From Punica granatum (lineage: Eukaryota; Streptophyta; Magnoliopsida; Myrtales; Lythraceae), in contig NC_045131.1 of assembly GCF_007655135.1 (NCBI RefSeq), positions 5,146,001 to 5,210,000 on the forward strand: 64,000 bases of DNA, in the 5' to 3' direction. Below the pieces are notes generated by a model. That model worked only from the letters and a program-made list of their open reading frames with translations, did no database searches and was not told the origin of the DNA. A program made the position numbers and the translations under genes. Shown here in pieces: positions 26,215 through 37,991 of the stretch. Each line of letters starts with the position of its first letter. Positions within the stretch are counted from its first letter, which is position 1.

Positions 26215-27556
26215 TGCTTCACTAAGACGATCAACCCTAACTTTTTAAAGTCTCGATATATGGTAAAATTCCTTAGCAACTCCAAAGGTGCATGTGTGAA
26301 ATTAAAATACCAAGTGATTCATGCTGAAAGATGGTAAATTAAGATTGATATCTTGTGCCTTATAACTCGAAATTTTAGCTTTAATTTTCGATAAAATTAA
26401 ATGGCTTTTTTTAAAAAAATATTTGATTGGAACCCGTCATCTATCTCAATCCATTAAGGAAAATTGGTCGAATTCCATCTTTGAAGTTATTGTGCCTCCA
26501 CTAGTTGGGCCTTACTGGGCTTTTTATCTCCACACGAATGGCCCAAGCGCTTGACCATGCCCAAATTGTTCCAGAGGTATCTCATTGGGCCGGTCCAAGT
26601 GGGCCTCTTCAGGCCTAATGTGATGGGCGAGCTCTACATTTCCTATGCCCCCGAAGTTCACGGTATCTCGCTATGCAATGATAGATTCATTACAGCGGGT
26701 CTTAACTAAACCGCTAGTGAGATTTGCTTATAGCGAGACAATCGAAAAGAATATTACATAAGTTAACTTATAGAGCAAGACGAATTAATATGCCGTAATT
26801 TCACGAAGAACTCTGCCTAGTTCACGCAGTACTTGCCAACCGGATTCCTGAGGATTTTTCTAGAGTTGCAAAGGTGATGTTCAAGTAGTCCTTGGTGCCC
26901 CATCAATAATTGCATCTATCCAATAAAGGAATAACTAATCCTAGAATAATTCACCAAATGAAGCATGCATGTTGAATTTACTAGTCAATTAATCGAATCT
27001 TTGTACGTGTTGTTTTCTATAGGATGTCTTTCAGTGCCCGCTTCCTATTATGAGATCTCTCGCTTCATAAGAAGATCGTTGAGCGACTTCGATCAGTCGA
27101 TTCCTAGGTAGATCTCTGGCATGCCGCTACCTAGCTTCTACGAGCAAAGGCGAACTCATGATCTTCCGACAAGAATTTTGCACGAAATTGAAACCTTTAT
27201 AAGCATTGCTTCAAGACACATAAGCTTCTAATCAAACCCTTCCCTCGTACTGGAAAAGGTCTATTTCAACGTGGAACTTGTGCAAAGTCTACATCATACT
27301 ATGCGTATACGTATATGCATTTACATATGATGATGAGTTACTTCATATGTCAAAGCCAGGAAAAGACAGAAACCTCGGCTAGTCTCCTGAGCAGGTTGAG
27401 AATGTGGGTTTCTTGAGTCAATTTTGATTATGACCCGATCCACTGATCCGATTCATCAGCTTAATTGTTCTAGAAGTCATAAGGATGAATTAGAAAAGTC
27501 GTAGCAGGAGATAAAATTGCTTATTCATTTCGTTTTGTATTGGTGTATATATAGAT

Positions 27557-27574
27557 ACACACACACACACACAC
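27557..27574. repeat. (AC)n microsatellite
   Basis: Nine AC dinucleotides in a row, followed by ATAT. Confidence 0.9.
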
Positions 27575-28664
27575 ATATCAACTCATGAAGTTCTTTTTTG
27601 TCTTTGGGTGTTTGATAGTAAACTCGGATTATAGTCAATTTTTTGAAATTGGTGGAAGAGTAAGGAGTACTATAATTTCTGTAAATTGATCGAATCCAAA
27701 GCAATGACATAGATTGGATCACATATTAAGACAAGATTGATACAAATTAAGAACAATAGAGCTGAATTTAGGCACCTTCATATATAGTTATCAACCTAGA
27801 CCTGTAATGTACGTATAGTTATAATAACACGTGTGGAGGAAAAGAGAACTCCCGCATATATATGGCTAGCAATCGGATTTCACTTTTGCTGTCTGAGGAA
27901 ATGGTTATTGACATATGAACTTATAGAGATCCATTTCTCGGAAATTCTCTCCGTACCCCTTAAAAGGTATTTGAAATTGGCAAACAATACAAGCACGCGC
28001 ATATTATGGTTCAAGATGAGCATGGAAAACTCGAATCCGAGCTCATCTTGTGCGTTGATGTCATGAGTACATACTTGTCCTTGTACCTTCCTTCGCCCGA
28101 GCTAGCTGGCTAGAAATTACCTAACTGAGTATAAAGGAAACGTACATTATTTTTCCCCAAACGGATTAGGAACTTAGGGTCTTATTTATTGGTAAATGAG
28201 AGGTACTTAATTAATAGGTATTTCATTCGCTCAAGGGAAGAATATCCCTCTCGTCAATCCCTTGTTAGAAAAGGAACAAAGCCTACCTACTGACCAAGAA
28301 AATAGTGGCATCATATACGGGTTCTTGTCTTTGCAATTTCTTTCTTATCAGCATATGTAGGGTTAATAATTGTATTGTAAATGCATTTATTTAATTGATC
28401 AAATCACGTTCAAACAATCTTTTAAAAGGGAGCCACTTGTTCATTAGTTTATTCGAATGGTCAATACAATTAGATGTGCCATAGCGATATATAATCCATC
28501 GATATTCGATTGTTTGATTAGCATCATTTCACTCTAGAGATTTACAGTGCGTTTGATTTCAGAGTTAAAATTTGAATTTGTAATTTTGATTTTGACTGTG
28601 AAAAAAGACAAAAAAAGATGAGTCGTTTTTTTTTCCTTTTCCTTTTTTGGTCTTTAGAAGGAGA

Positions 28665-28668
<4 letters not shown>

Positions 28669-28694
<26 letters not shown>
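28669..28694. repeat. (TA)n microsatellite
   Basis: An uninterrupted run of TA dinucleotides. It separates MITE-like sequence near 28550 from unique sequence. Confidence 0.85.
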
Positions 28695-28700
<6 letters not shown>

Positions 28701-29094
28701 TCATGGAAGAGTGACAAACCTGGAGGCTGACTTTGATCTGTTATGGCGATGGTTTTTCCCCATTGATGCCTAACCTAAACCGACTACGTGTAGAAAATTA
28801 CTTGACAAAGGGAGTTGACAACGAAAAAACTACGACGTATCTTTCAATTCCGACACACGAAAGATATATGCGTGTCTGTAATTATTTATCATTACTGTAA
28901 TTAATATAGGATGTCAAAGGAGCAAAAAGAGGGAACACGAGCACAAGTTATGTCGACACAAAGTCAAGTTTAAAATCTTTCACTAACCTAACACTGATTC
29001 CTAGCTAAGACGACCTCGACCCATGAGATCTATTTGATTTATCAAAAGGAAGAATGAAGATTATTAACAAAAACTAACGTGGATCGACAGGCGG

Positions 29095-29265
29095 TCCAAT
29101 ATATATTTTTCTTAAGTAAGGTTTTAAGATTTTATTCTTTTAAATGGTGAAAATTCATTATTAGAAGAGTTTTATTCTTAAGTGGGTTGAATCAGCTTGA
29201 ATAGAGATTAGTCGGGGCTCATTGGACTTTCGAATATTAAAATGTAAAAAAAAAAAAAGAGAGAA
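29095..29265 (+). mobile_element. SINE copy (3' part, with A-rich tail)
   Basis: It shares GAATxxGATTAGTCGxGGC and GGACTTTxGxATAT with the copy at 44738-44897 and ends in a 13-base A run. The tRNA-like 5' part is not recognisable, so this copy is probably truncated or decayed. Confidence 0.55.
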
Positions 29266-31672
29266 AGAAAGAATTAATTGAAGCTGGATGCCATCATATT
29301 CGATTCCCCTCCCCTCTACTCTGTTGCCATCTCAAATCCCTATTGATAGAGCAACTTACGGGTCTAAGCCAGACATCCTAATAAAAATGCGATGAAAAAG
29401 ATCATTTCCATTCTAATACATATTTATATAATTAGTGTACTAAACAGGTGCTAGAGTAAGTCAAAGTAGGCTTGCTGGAGATAATCACCCGACTGAAATT
29501 TCTTCTGCGGGATATGTGTACGTACCGATATGAACTTGTGTATGAGACAAATATATCCCTACTTTTAGCATGTTGATATTCAAACCCATTATTTGAAGAA
29601 GAGATGAGGAAACTTTCTTAATTGTTGTAGCCACACGACCACTCCTAAAATGAATGAATATCACAAAAGTTATATATACACGACGTTCTTATGATATTTA
29701 GCTGATTATCGGGTGATTCACGTGATGTGATGTTTCGTGTGGTAATTTGGCAAGGTCAGCGCAGATTAAGAAGCAGATATGTGTGCAAATATATCGGCCT
29801 GTTTATTTTCGTGGTTAAAATCACAAAAACTTTAACTTTAATTTTAACTCAACCCACTACACAACAAAAATACATATTTCCCAAATCAATTTTAACTTTA
29901 ACTCAACACACTATACAACATTTGTCCTTTTTCACGATCAAAATCAAAGTTACTTTAATATATTTTGGATAGCTTGGTTTCGGCTCAAGACTTATTTTTG
30001 TCTTTCCCTTCCATAGCTAGAGGATTTCTCTACGTGGAGTCTCTACAATCCAGAGGTGATCTATTATTGGGCTGATGAAATTAGAAATAAGAACAGTACT
30101 TGAATGTAACGTCAAATTATTCATGGATTAATATTGAAAATAACAATTCAGGATTCTTGCTATTTCAATTTTTTTTCCCCTGCTGCCTAACTACTTGGTG
30201 GGCTCCTCCTCCTTATCATTGAGAATCCTTGTACGTCACTTTATGTTGACAATTAATGCCCCCGGTCAACCCTCTCAAAAAATAAAAAAGAAAATATGAC
30301 ACTTTTCAGTTCAAATTTTATAAGGCTAAAGCTAGCTAGCTACGTAGCTGCTACTTAAGCTCTAGTACTAAATAGTGACTATTCTCGGAAGAAAGAGCAC
30401 GAGTATTCCCGAGGAAGATTACATGTTAATGTTTTGTTCCTAAAGTTGCCCAAAATATCGAGAAATAAGAAGAGAAGAAAAAGAAGAATGTGTCTTAATA
30501 ATTATGATGTGTGGCACCATTAGTCAATTATGTATGTATTGTTAGTAGTGAATCTTATCATCAATTGCAGACGTTCAAAATTTATCGGAAACTCTTCTAG
30601 ATGAAGGCATACGGACTTAGTGCACTTTGTAGTGCATGATAAAGAATATAGTGAATTATCGAGAAATAATTTGTTTTTCCCACTACAATTTTACATATAA
30701 TTTAGGGAGCTCATCCATGAATGAAAAGAGTTGGTGACTCTATTTCCTTTGCAATAGGGGATGTTTGTTTTGAGTATTACTGCATTACACGAATGTTAAC
30801 GTTAGACGGAAATTGAACTTATACAATCATTTTCAATGATACAAATATTTAGTGACTTTTTACAGTTATGTGACGGTATAACATTTACTCAACAATTGAC
30901 AGGTATAAAAAATGTAGTTATAGCGTATAAAGTTTCTTTCTCCACCTTCATATGTGTCAATTGTTAATTGAGTTTTACACAGTCACGTGATTATGTAATA
31001 CTCATTGAACATTTTCTTTTTCAATGGATTATAGCTCAAAAAAGAGTTCGTTTTATTTAACATATTATAAGTATATTGAATTTTTGAAAATATGGATGAG
31101 AATATAATACTAGACTTATTTTTGCAGAGATACATGGTAAGTGCAGTTTCTGTACTAATATTACGAAGTATTTCTTTTCAATTACAGTTAGAAAAAATTT
31201 TACCAAAAAAAAATGTTATGTAAGATATCCTTTTATTTATGTGCAATTTGATATTCGAAAATCCAATAAACTCTAACTGGTAAAATTCTCCTAGCATGGA
31301 TTAGGTATGCTTTACTTTATTCAAACATCCAATATATGATGGAAAGTTCAGATATTTAAAGAAAATTTTAACTTTATCTTGAAAAATAACCTCTAGAAGA
31401 GCACAAATTGGAGTTCCATGAAACCCACTCGTAGAGAGCGGGAATAACATTTAATGCTCAATGTCCTGAAATTGCGAAAACACTGTCTCTCACGTAGATT
31501 TTTCTTTTTTCTTTTTTTCTTTTTAAAGTTGAAAAACGAAAGATGTTAAATCATGAGAACCCGCTTTCTCAATTGCTAAAGCTGTCGGTATTTCCATGCA
31601 GTTTCGAATATAATTAGTGAAAGAGAGTTAGGCCCATGCCTGCCTGTTAAGACATGAACATCACGAGGGTTT

Positions 31673-31700
31673 TCATCATCATCATCATCATCATCATCAT
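31673..31700. repeat. (TCA)n microsatellite
   Basis: Nine TCA trinucleotides in a row. Confidence 0.9.
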
Positions 31701-32749
31701 TCATGATTGCTTTTGATCAGATTAAAACCACGAATACATAGTCGATTTCACCTTTATATAAGATATTATAACTGTCTCAAGTTATTCGTTGCCAATGCAA
31801 GAAAAGAGTCGGAGACAAGCCTCTCATCCTCAGAGTGGTTGGGGGGTGCAGGTTTGAGGATTTGGTGGCTCTCGATCAAGACTTATATAATACTTTGCAA
31901 AAAACAAATAATATCCCTGTCAGAACGTAAAACTAATAATCCTTTAAGAGAAAAAGGAACGATCGACGGATCAATAATTATGAAGCCGGTTGTCGGATGT
32001 GAACACCATGACTTTGAGGTTAAAAACATCCTATGATGTCTGATAACCTATAATTAGGTAATGATAATCCTGTACTAGTGTCATCTTCTTCCCTCTCAAT
32101 ATCGTATTTGTTGAACTTCCATTTTCCTCTGCTTGTTACACAGAAAAGAGATAACAACATCATTGGAATCTAACGACAAATTGTTTCTTTTTTTCTTTTT
32201 GAATTCGTTCTTTCTTGTTCTTAGGATTAATATGTCTGTCTTTAATTGAAAGCTCGAATTTTATAAATTCGTGTCCAAGAAATCATGTAATTATGAAGAA
32301 AGAACACATATGTGTAATCGAAGATACATGAACACAACACACCATGTATGAGACCATATTGTACTAAACTAAGATCGTTTCGATATAAATGTGTACTCAA
32401 GCATGTAGAGGTATCGTTAACTTCTGTATTTGGACATCTGAGAATCACATCACTATCATGTATGATGGAACACAAATGATAATCTTCACTGTCAATGGTA
32501 TAAGTTTCATGATATACAAAAGGAAAAAAAAAGAAGAAAAAAGAAAAAAAAGGTAAAGTTGATGAACAACCTGTAATATTACGTACGAGACCTGCTCGGA
32601 CTGAGGCAACACGAGGTATAGGATCCATGCAGTTCGGTGGATGTATGAGTCTGCCTTCTAGGCACAACAAGGTTTGGCTTTGTTTATCATATGAAACACG
32701 TGAATTTATAAGAAGGGGGAAGCAGAGAACTCTACGGATTTCGACACGC

Positions 32750-34116
32750 CTATTGTAAAGACTGAAACAAGGGCTCATCGAGGAATATGTCGGGCCAACC
32801 CAAACAAGAAGCTGCATCATAGCTCGAGCTACTGCAGGCATCCCCATGTGTGTTTGCTATGGGGGCATCCTTCGCAACCGGAGATGATGATTTCGAGGAT
32901 GTGGGGAGCTGCCAGGGGGAGTTCGGGGAATCCTCACCCTGACCAAAGACCGTAAACTCGGGGACTTGAGCTTGAACCATGTTACTGTCCTTGTTCAGGG
33001 TTGTCTGGAAGCTACAAGGGTTTTGTAGCTCGGGCAAATGAGAGAAGGGGAAGTTATTCTCTTGGAGTGAGTTAACAGAGAGTGACCCGAAATTGGATGA
33101 CGGCGCACAGGAGGCCTCTGGTTGTGAGAGTGAACTCAAGAGCTTTAGAGTGTCCATGTCGTTAAGGCCGTTAAGAAGGTTGTTGTTCGACGAAGTAGGG
33201 CTAGGATTAACGAGCGGGGAAGTTTGTTGTGGCGTCTGGAAGAGACACTGGAGGTATTGGAGCTTGGCCATGGCTTCTGCTTGGAGTCTCAAGGCATGTT
33301 CTTCGAGAGAGTGGTGGTCCATGAGCTCCTTGAGGTTGGCCAGAGCTAGAAGATGAGGCAAGCTCGAGAATATGTCGGTCCTCGGCCTGTGAGTCATAGG
33401 ATCGAACCCCATCTGGATGAGTTTCTTTTTGAGGTGGGTGTTCCAAAAGTTTTTTATCTCGTTATCGGTCCGACCCGGCAGGTGACTCGCAATAGCTGAC
33501 CACCTAATATCCAAGACACCACAAAAGAAACAAATAATATTATTAGAGGAAAATTATCCTGTTTGACAAAGGTATAAGGGAACAAAAATGACCCAATTTT
33601 CATTTCATTGTACTAGGCTTATGGGTGTCCTTGTGACCGAAAAATATCCACAAAAATGGAAAAATGTTTCTCGAGCTTGGTAAGGATTAAGAAAGGGTTA
33701 ATTACTTGTTGCCAAGGATGGAATGGAGATTGAGAATTGTCTGCTCTTCTTCTTGGGAGAACTTCCCTCTCTTGATATCAGGTCTCAAGTAGTTCGTCCA
33801 TCGCAGTCTGCAACTCTTCCCGCATCGATTAAGACCTGCAAAATAAGCGAAAGAGCCATCACCGCCCGACATAACAACTTATTCTCGGACATGATCACTA
33901 CATATATATATATACAAGAAACCTCTGCCTTCGATATAACTCGGGCTATGCACATGGCTTGGGAGAGGGGAGATGATCAGTACCTGCGAGTTTAGGGAGG
34001 GCTCTCCAGCTGCCATGGCCGTGCTTCTTAATGTACTTGACGAGGATCTCGTCTTCCTCCGGCGTCCACGGACCTTTCTTGAGCCCGCTCTCGTCACAGC
34101 ACGGAGACCTTCCCAT
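32750..34116 (-). CDS. R2R3-MYB transcription factor, MYB53/92/93-type
   Basis: Three exons on the minus strand (34116-33984, 33835-33706, 33503-32750) join in frame to 338 residues. The start is [18 protein letters not shown]2 covers about residues 14-64 ([20 protein letters not shown], then [20 protein letters not shown]). R3 covers about 67-115 ([20 protein letters not shown], then [20 protein letters not shown]). The intron positions are the classic R2R3 ones. The sequence just after R3 ([20 protein letters not shown]) points to the MYB9/39/107 and MYB53/92/93 groups, which act in root suberin and lateral-root control. The rest is Ser/Asn-rich, with an acidic, hydrophobic C terminus ([14 protein letters not shown]) that could be an activation region. 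Finding plastid L29 in the same window favours the MYB53 subgroup, since the Arabidopsis homologues are adjacent as I recall. Confidence 0.9.
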
Positions 34117-34143
34117 TGCTGATGATGATTGATTCTTTATGAT

Positions 34144-34147
<4 letters not shown>

Positions 34148-34175
<28 letters not shown>
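34148..34175. repeat. (CT)n tract in the MYB 5' leader
   Basis: About 14 CT dinucleotides, read as GA repeats on the coding strand, between the predicted TATA box and the ATG. A second CT-rich run lies at about 34318-34355. Confidence 0.85.
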
Positions 34176-34179
<4 letters not shown>

Positions 34180-34262
34180 TGTTCTCTTCTTCTCCTATAA
34201 GATAAGGAGGGTGTGGGGGTTGCCTCCTCGGTCTCCAACCATAGCTGCTGGCATTGCCTCTC

Positions 34263-34270
34263 TATTTATA
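34263..34270 (-). promoter_or_regulatory. TATA box of the MYB gene
   Basis: On the minus strand it reads TATAAATA in the context CTGTATAAATAGAGAGG. It lies about 150 bp upstream of the ATG, giving a leader of roughly 120 bp that contains the GA repeat. Confidence 0.55.
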
Positions 34271-34749
34271 CAGTCGTCTCCACTCACGACAACACTCCTA
34301 TTTCCACAGTCTGTCTCCCTCTCTTTTTTTTTTTTCTCTCTCTCTCTCTCTGTCATATCATCCGGGGAGAGAGAGAGATGACCAACGTGCCGCCTCCGTA
34401 TTTGCTACCCCTTAAAAATTTACTAATTATTCGACTATTAAATGAAATACTCTTGGAGATTCAACTGTGCTATAGGATATGACCTCTTATTTTTCAGCGT
34501 GAGCTCTGATATTCGAAAAACTCCGTAGTAGGTCCGACTAATGCAATTCACCTACTTATAAGGGATAAAGCTCTGATCTCTCTTCTTATTCCTATCACAT
34601 GGACCAATTATATGGAGCAAATAGTATGCCCAGTTGGCCTTTACCTTACTATTCATGGAATGTACGGTCGATTATCTTCAAGCATGGGGACAACTGACAA
34701 GCGTACGTGTTAGTGAAAGTGTATCTATATATATATATATATAAAAGGA

Positions 34750-35376
34750 GAAGTGCAGCAGAAATCTTATGAGTTTGGACTTTTTTTAAACTTCAATACT
34801 ATAAGTTTTAAATTGAATTTTTCAGTCCTATATATTTGCTTCATAGCACACTTTTAGTCATATTTGTTAACAACCATTAGGCATTTGCTGACGTGAACTT
34901 TACAACATCAAATATGTCATAAGTGATTGTTAATTATACATGTGACAATTTTCTATTGGCTGATCGGAATTGAGGCCCCCACCGCTGGCCTCCGCCCCCT
35001 CCCCCCTTTTTCGATTTTCTTTTTTTAAAAAACAAATTATTTTCTAAAATATTTTTATTATTATAAAATAATAATTAATTAAAGTAATTTTTAATTTTTT
35101 CCAACAAATAGAAAATTACCATGTGAACTTCTTATGTTAATTCCTAAAATTCCTTTTTAAATTTTCAGCCAATAGAAAATTGCCATGTGGACAATTAATA
35201 ATCACCTAAGACAAATTTGATAGTGTGAAGTCCGCGTCAGCATATTCCTAACTATTGTTAACGGATAGAATTAAAAGCGCGCTACGGAGCAAATATATAA
35301 GGCTGAAAATTCAAATTGAAACTTATAGGACTAAACCTAAAAAAAGTTCAAACTTATAGGATTTCTATTACACTTC
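34750..35376. mobile_element. foldback MITE, about 630 bp
   Basis: The left end GAAGTGCAGCAGAAATCTTA and the complement of the right end (GAAGTGTAATAGAAATCCTA) match. Inverted similarity continues through AACTTATAGG/CCTATAAGTT-type arms, GAGCAAATATATA near 35290 and ATAGAAAATTG near 35170. Both sides abut TA-rich microsatellites, so a target duplication cannot be read. No coding sequence is present. Confidence 0.7.
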
Positions 35377-37402
35377 TATATATATATATATATACATATG
35401 AAACTGCTGGGAGAGAATTTTACCGTTATTAGTGCAATCCCAAGCCAGATGCAAACGTGATGGCTAGCTGTTTCATTTACTGACATGATATAGCATTAAT
35501 TGTTTGATTCTATAATAATAGGCAATCTTATCATATGTTAGTTCACTGTCGTTGTCGATTATTACTTGGCTTTTCCAGAATCTACTATTTATCAATATCA
35601 AATGATCTATGAAATTTTCATCATTTTTTATTAGTGAAAAATCCTTCTGCATGTCATTATGAGGCGTTGATGTAGCTCTTAAAGTATAGTTGGAAAATTG
35701 TGATGTCAAATAATTCAAAAAATGAAACGATAATTTAAATTAAGGATACTGACAATAATAAATAGGCAAAACTTTTTGATCCGGATCTTGGCGAAGTGCG
35801 TACATAGGACTAAGAAATGCATATATATCGTATATAATATTAAGTATTCATGCAAATTGCAATATTCAATCCACGTCCATGTGTATGTAGAAGAAATTAA
35901 TTAATAACTAGTCATATTATCCACGAGTTGCACGGGCATTTACATTTTTAAATTTTTAATGATAATGTTCATGGAAAAAATCTTAGTAAATATTTTATAA
36001 GTTAAATTTCAAAAAGTTCAAATAGATTTTATTTGTGATTTTAGCGGAAAAAAATCTAATTTTTGCTTTATTCATTTCAAAAGTGAACAATAATGATCCG
36101 TGATGTAGGTAAATATTGAAAAAAAAAATCTAGAATGCTTATTTTAAAAATTAAATGTGCATAGTAATGAAATTGTCATTAAAATTAACTAATATACATA
36201 GCGGTGAAGAGGAAGAATATAACATAAAAATTGCTCACAAAAAATAATGATATGTGATATAGACAAATGTGGAAAATAGAAAAGATTAATAATATAATGC
36301 TGAATTAAAAATCTAATGTGCATAATATTGAAATTATAATTACAATTAATCAATATACATATTGGTAATAAGGAAGAATTTATTACAAAAAAAGGTTGCA
36401 TTTCCAAGAGGTGAAAAAAAGAAAATGATTATGAAAATTTGAATATAAAAATTTTAAAAGTCAAAGTACATATTAATGAGGAGATTTTAAGAGATGTTCC
36501 ACGAAGAGCTGAGGATTCACGAAAAAAGTTTATAGAGGATATCATCATCAATCGAATGAGAAGCTCTCGTAAGAGTAGTCTAAATTATATTATATTATAT
36601 ATATATATATATTATGAGTTTGTCCGGGGGAAAGAAAATGATGATGATGATAATAATATTGAGGATGAACGTGACAGTGAAAGTCAACATGAGAGGAACA
36701 GATGGCACGTCGCGCTTGGTTAAAGGGGAGCGCTCGCCATGCACGCAAGCACCAGCGCTTTCTTTCCTTCGTCATTCTCCCTTAATTTTGCATGGACTAA
36801 TTAAATTAGTGTAAATATTGAGTGAGTATTATTCATTCACTTGAATATGTAACGCTTAATAAAAATATTTGAAAAAAAATTTATCCTCCAATGAGTCAAC
36901 GGATTTTAACTTACGAGCATTGATTTGTGAATTTTGTACGTACGACTATTTATGAATTTTGTAAGTACAATTATTTATGAATTTTCCCACAGGTTCCCCA
37001 ATAAGCAACTTAGGGCAAATCTCCCTTCAACTAATTATGAATCTTGTACATACAAATATAATATGAAACCAATGAAGCATTGATTAATTAATTAATCTCC
37101 CAATAGAAAAATTCGTGATTTGAGACCACGTACCTTCCCACATCCCCGTAAGAAACACAGAGATAATAGAAGGCAAAGTCCTAAATTAAAATTGACATTT
37201 TGCTATTGTCTTTTACTAATTATAATAAAGATCATCACTCGTTAGAGTAGAAGCTGCAGATATACTGACGTATATATATAGTTTTGAGCTTATATATTCC
37301 TCAATATTGATTAATTTCCCGTATATAGATCGAGTATGCGAACCAACTTAAGATGAGGAGGCAACTTTTAATACAATATGTTTATGTCGTTCATGTCGAT
37401 AC
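35377..37402. other. AT-rich gene-free region
   Basis: No gene recognised. It contains TA-rich runs (36585-36612) and strongly A/T-biased sequence between 35900 and 36500. A short SINE 3'-end fragment (minus) lies just outside at about 34490-34560. Confidence 0.5.
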
Positions 37403-37991
37403 TGTTGAGAGTTAAGTCCCACATCGAAAATATATAAGGAATTTCACAAATTTAGAAGAGATTGTGTACCACAACCTATCAGCTCGAACTTTTGAGTTGG
37501 AGATGGGCCTAATCGTTTATAGAGCTAGTGGAAATTTTACATGGTATCAGAGCAGGTTACGCTTTTCCGCCCACATGTGGACTCACATTACGCCAAATCT
37601 AGTTTCGAGGTAGCCAAGTCTAGTTTCGAGATAGCCAAAAGTGCGCCTCATCTTAGTCCAGCCTAAGTGTGGCCTTATTATCAATTATCCCCCTCCTCTC
37701 GCCTGAGGTGTAAGAAAAAGTTCACCTCATGGTTAAGTCCCGAGCACGGAAGTCCAGTCCCGACTCGTAATCAGTTCTTGAGGGCGAGTGTTCAAGTCCA
37801 CGTGGCACGTGTAGGTGAAGCGTCAAAGCCACACATTGCCACGTGAGGGCGGGTGTTAAGAGTTAAGTCCCACATCGAAAATATAAAAGGAATTCCACAA
37901 GTTTATAAAAGATTGTGTACCACAACCTATCAGCTCGAGCTTTAGGTTGGAGATGGGCCCAATCATTTATAGGTCCAGTTGAAATTTTACA
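37403..37991 (+). mobile_element. TRIM (miniature terminal-repeat retrotransposon)
   Basis: Two direct terminal repeats, 37403-37541 and 37854-37991 (139 and 138 bp), begin TGTTRAGAGTTAAGTCCCAC and end GAAATTTTACA. Directly after the left repeat is TGGTATCAGAGC, complementary to the 3' end of initiator tRNA-Met, the usual primer-binding site. A purine-rich GAGGGCGGG precedes the right repeat. Flanks GATAC (37398-37402) and GAGAC (37992-37996) are a 5-bp duplication with one change. The 312-bp interior has no coding capacity. It depends on enzymes from autonomous retrotransposons. Confidence 0.9.

Larger units (their letters stand above)
26215..32749. other. gene-free region between LTR element and MYB gene
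   Basis: No ORF here has a recognisable domain. A cluster of GGCCCA/TGGGCC motifs lies at 26500-26640, the type often found in promoters, but no gene follows that I can identify. The region includes microsatellites, a SINE copy near 29.1-29.27 kb and MITE-like ends (28550; 29790-29980). The last few hundred bases are the 3' flank of the MYB gene. Confidence 0.55.

Noticed and set aside
30850..31020. Weak inverted similarity (CAACAATTGAC and GTCAATTGTTAA)
   Set aside because: Arms are short and imperfect with no target duplication; could be chance in AT-rich DNA.
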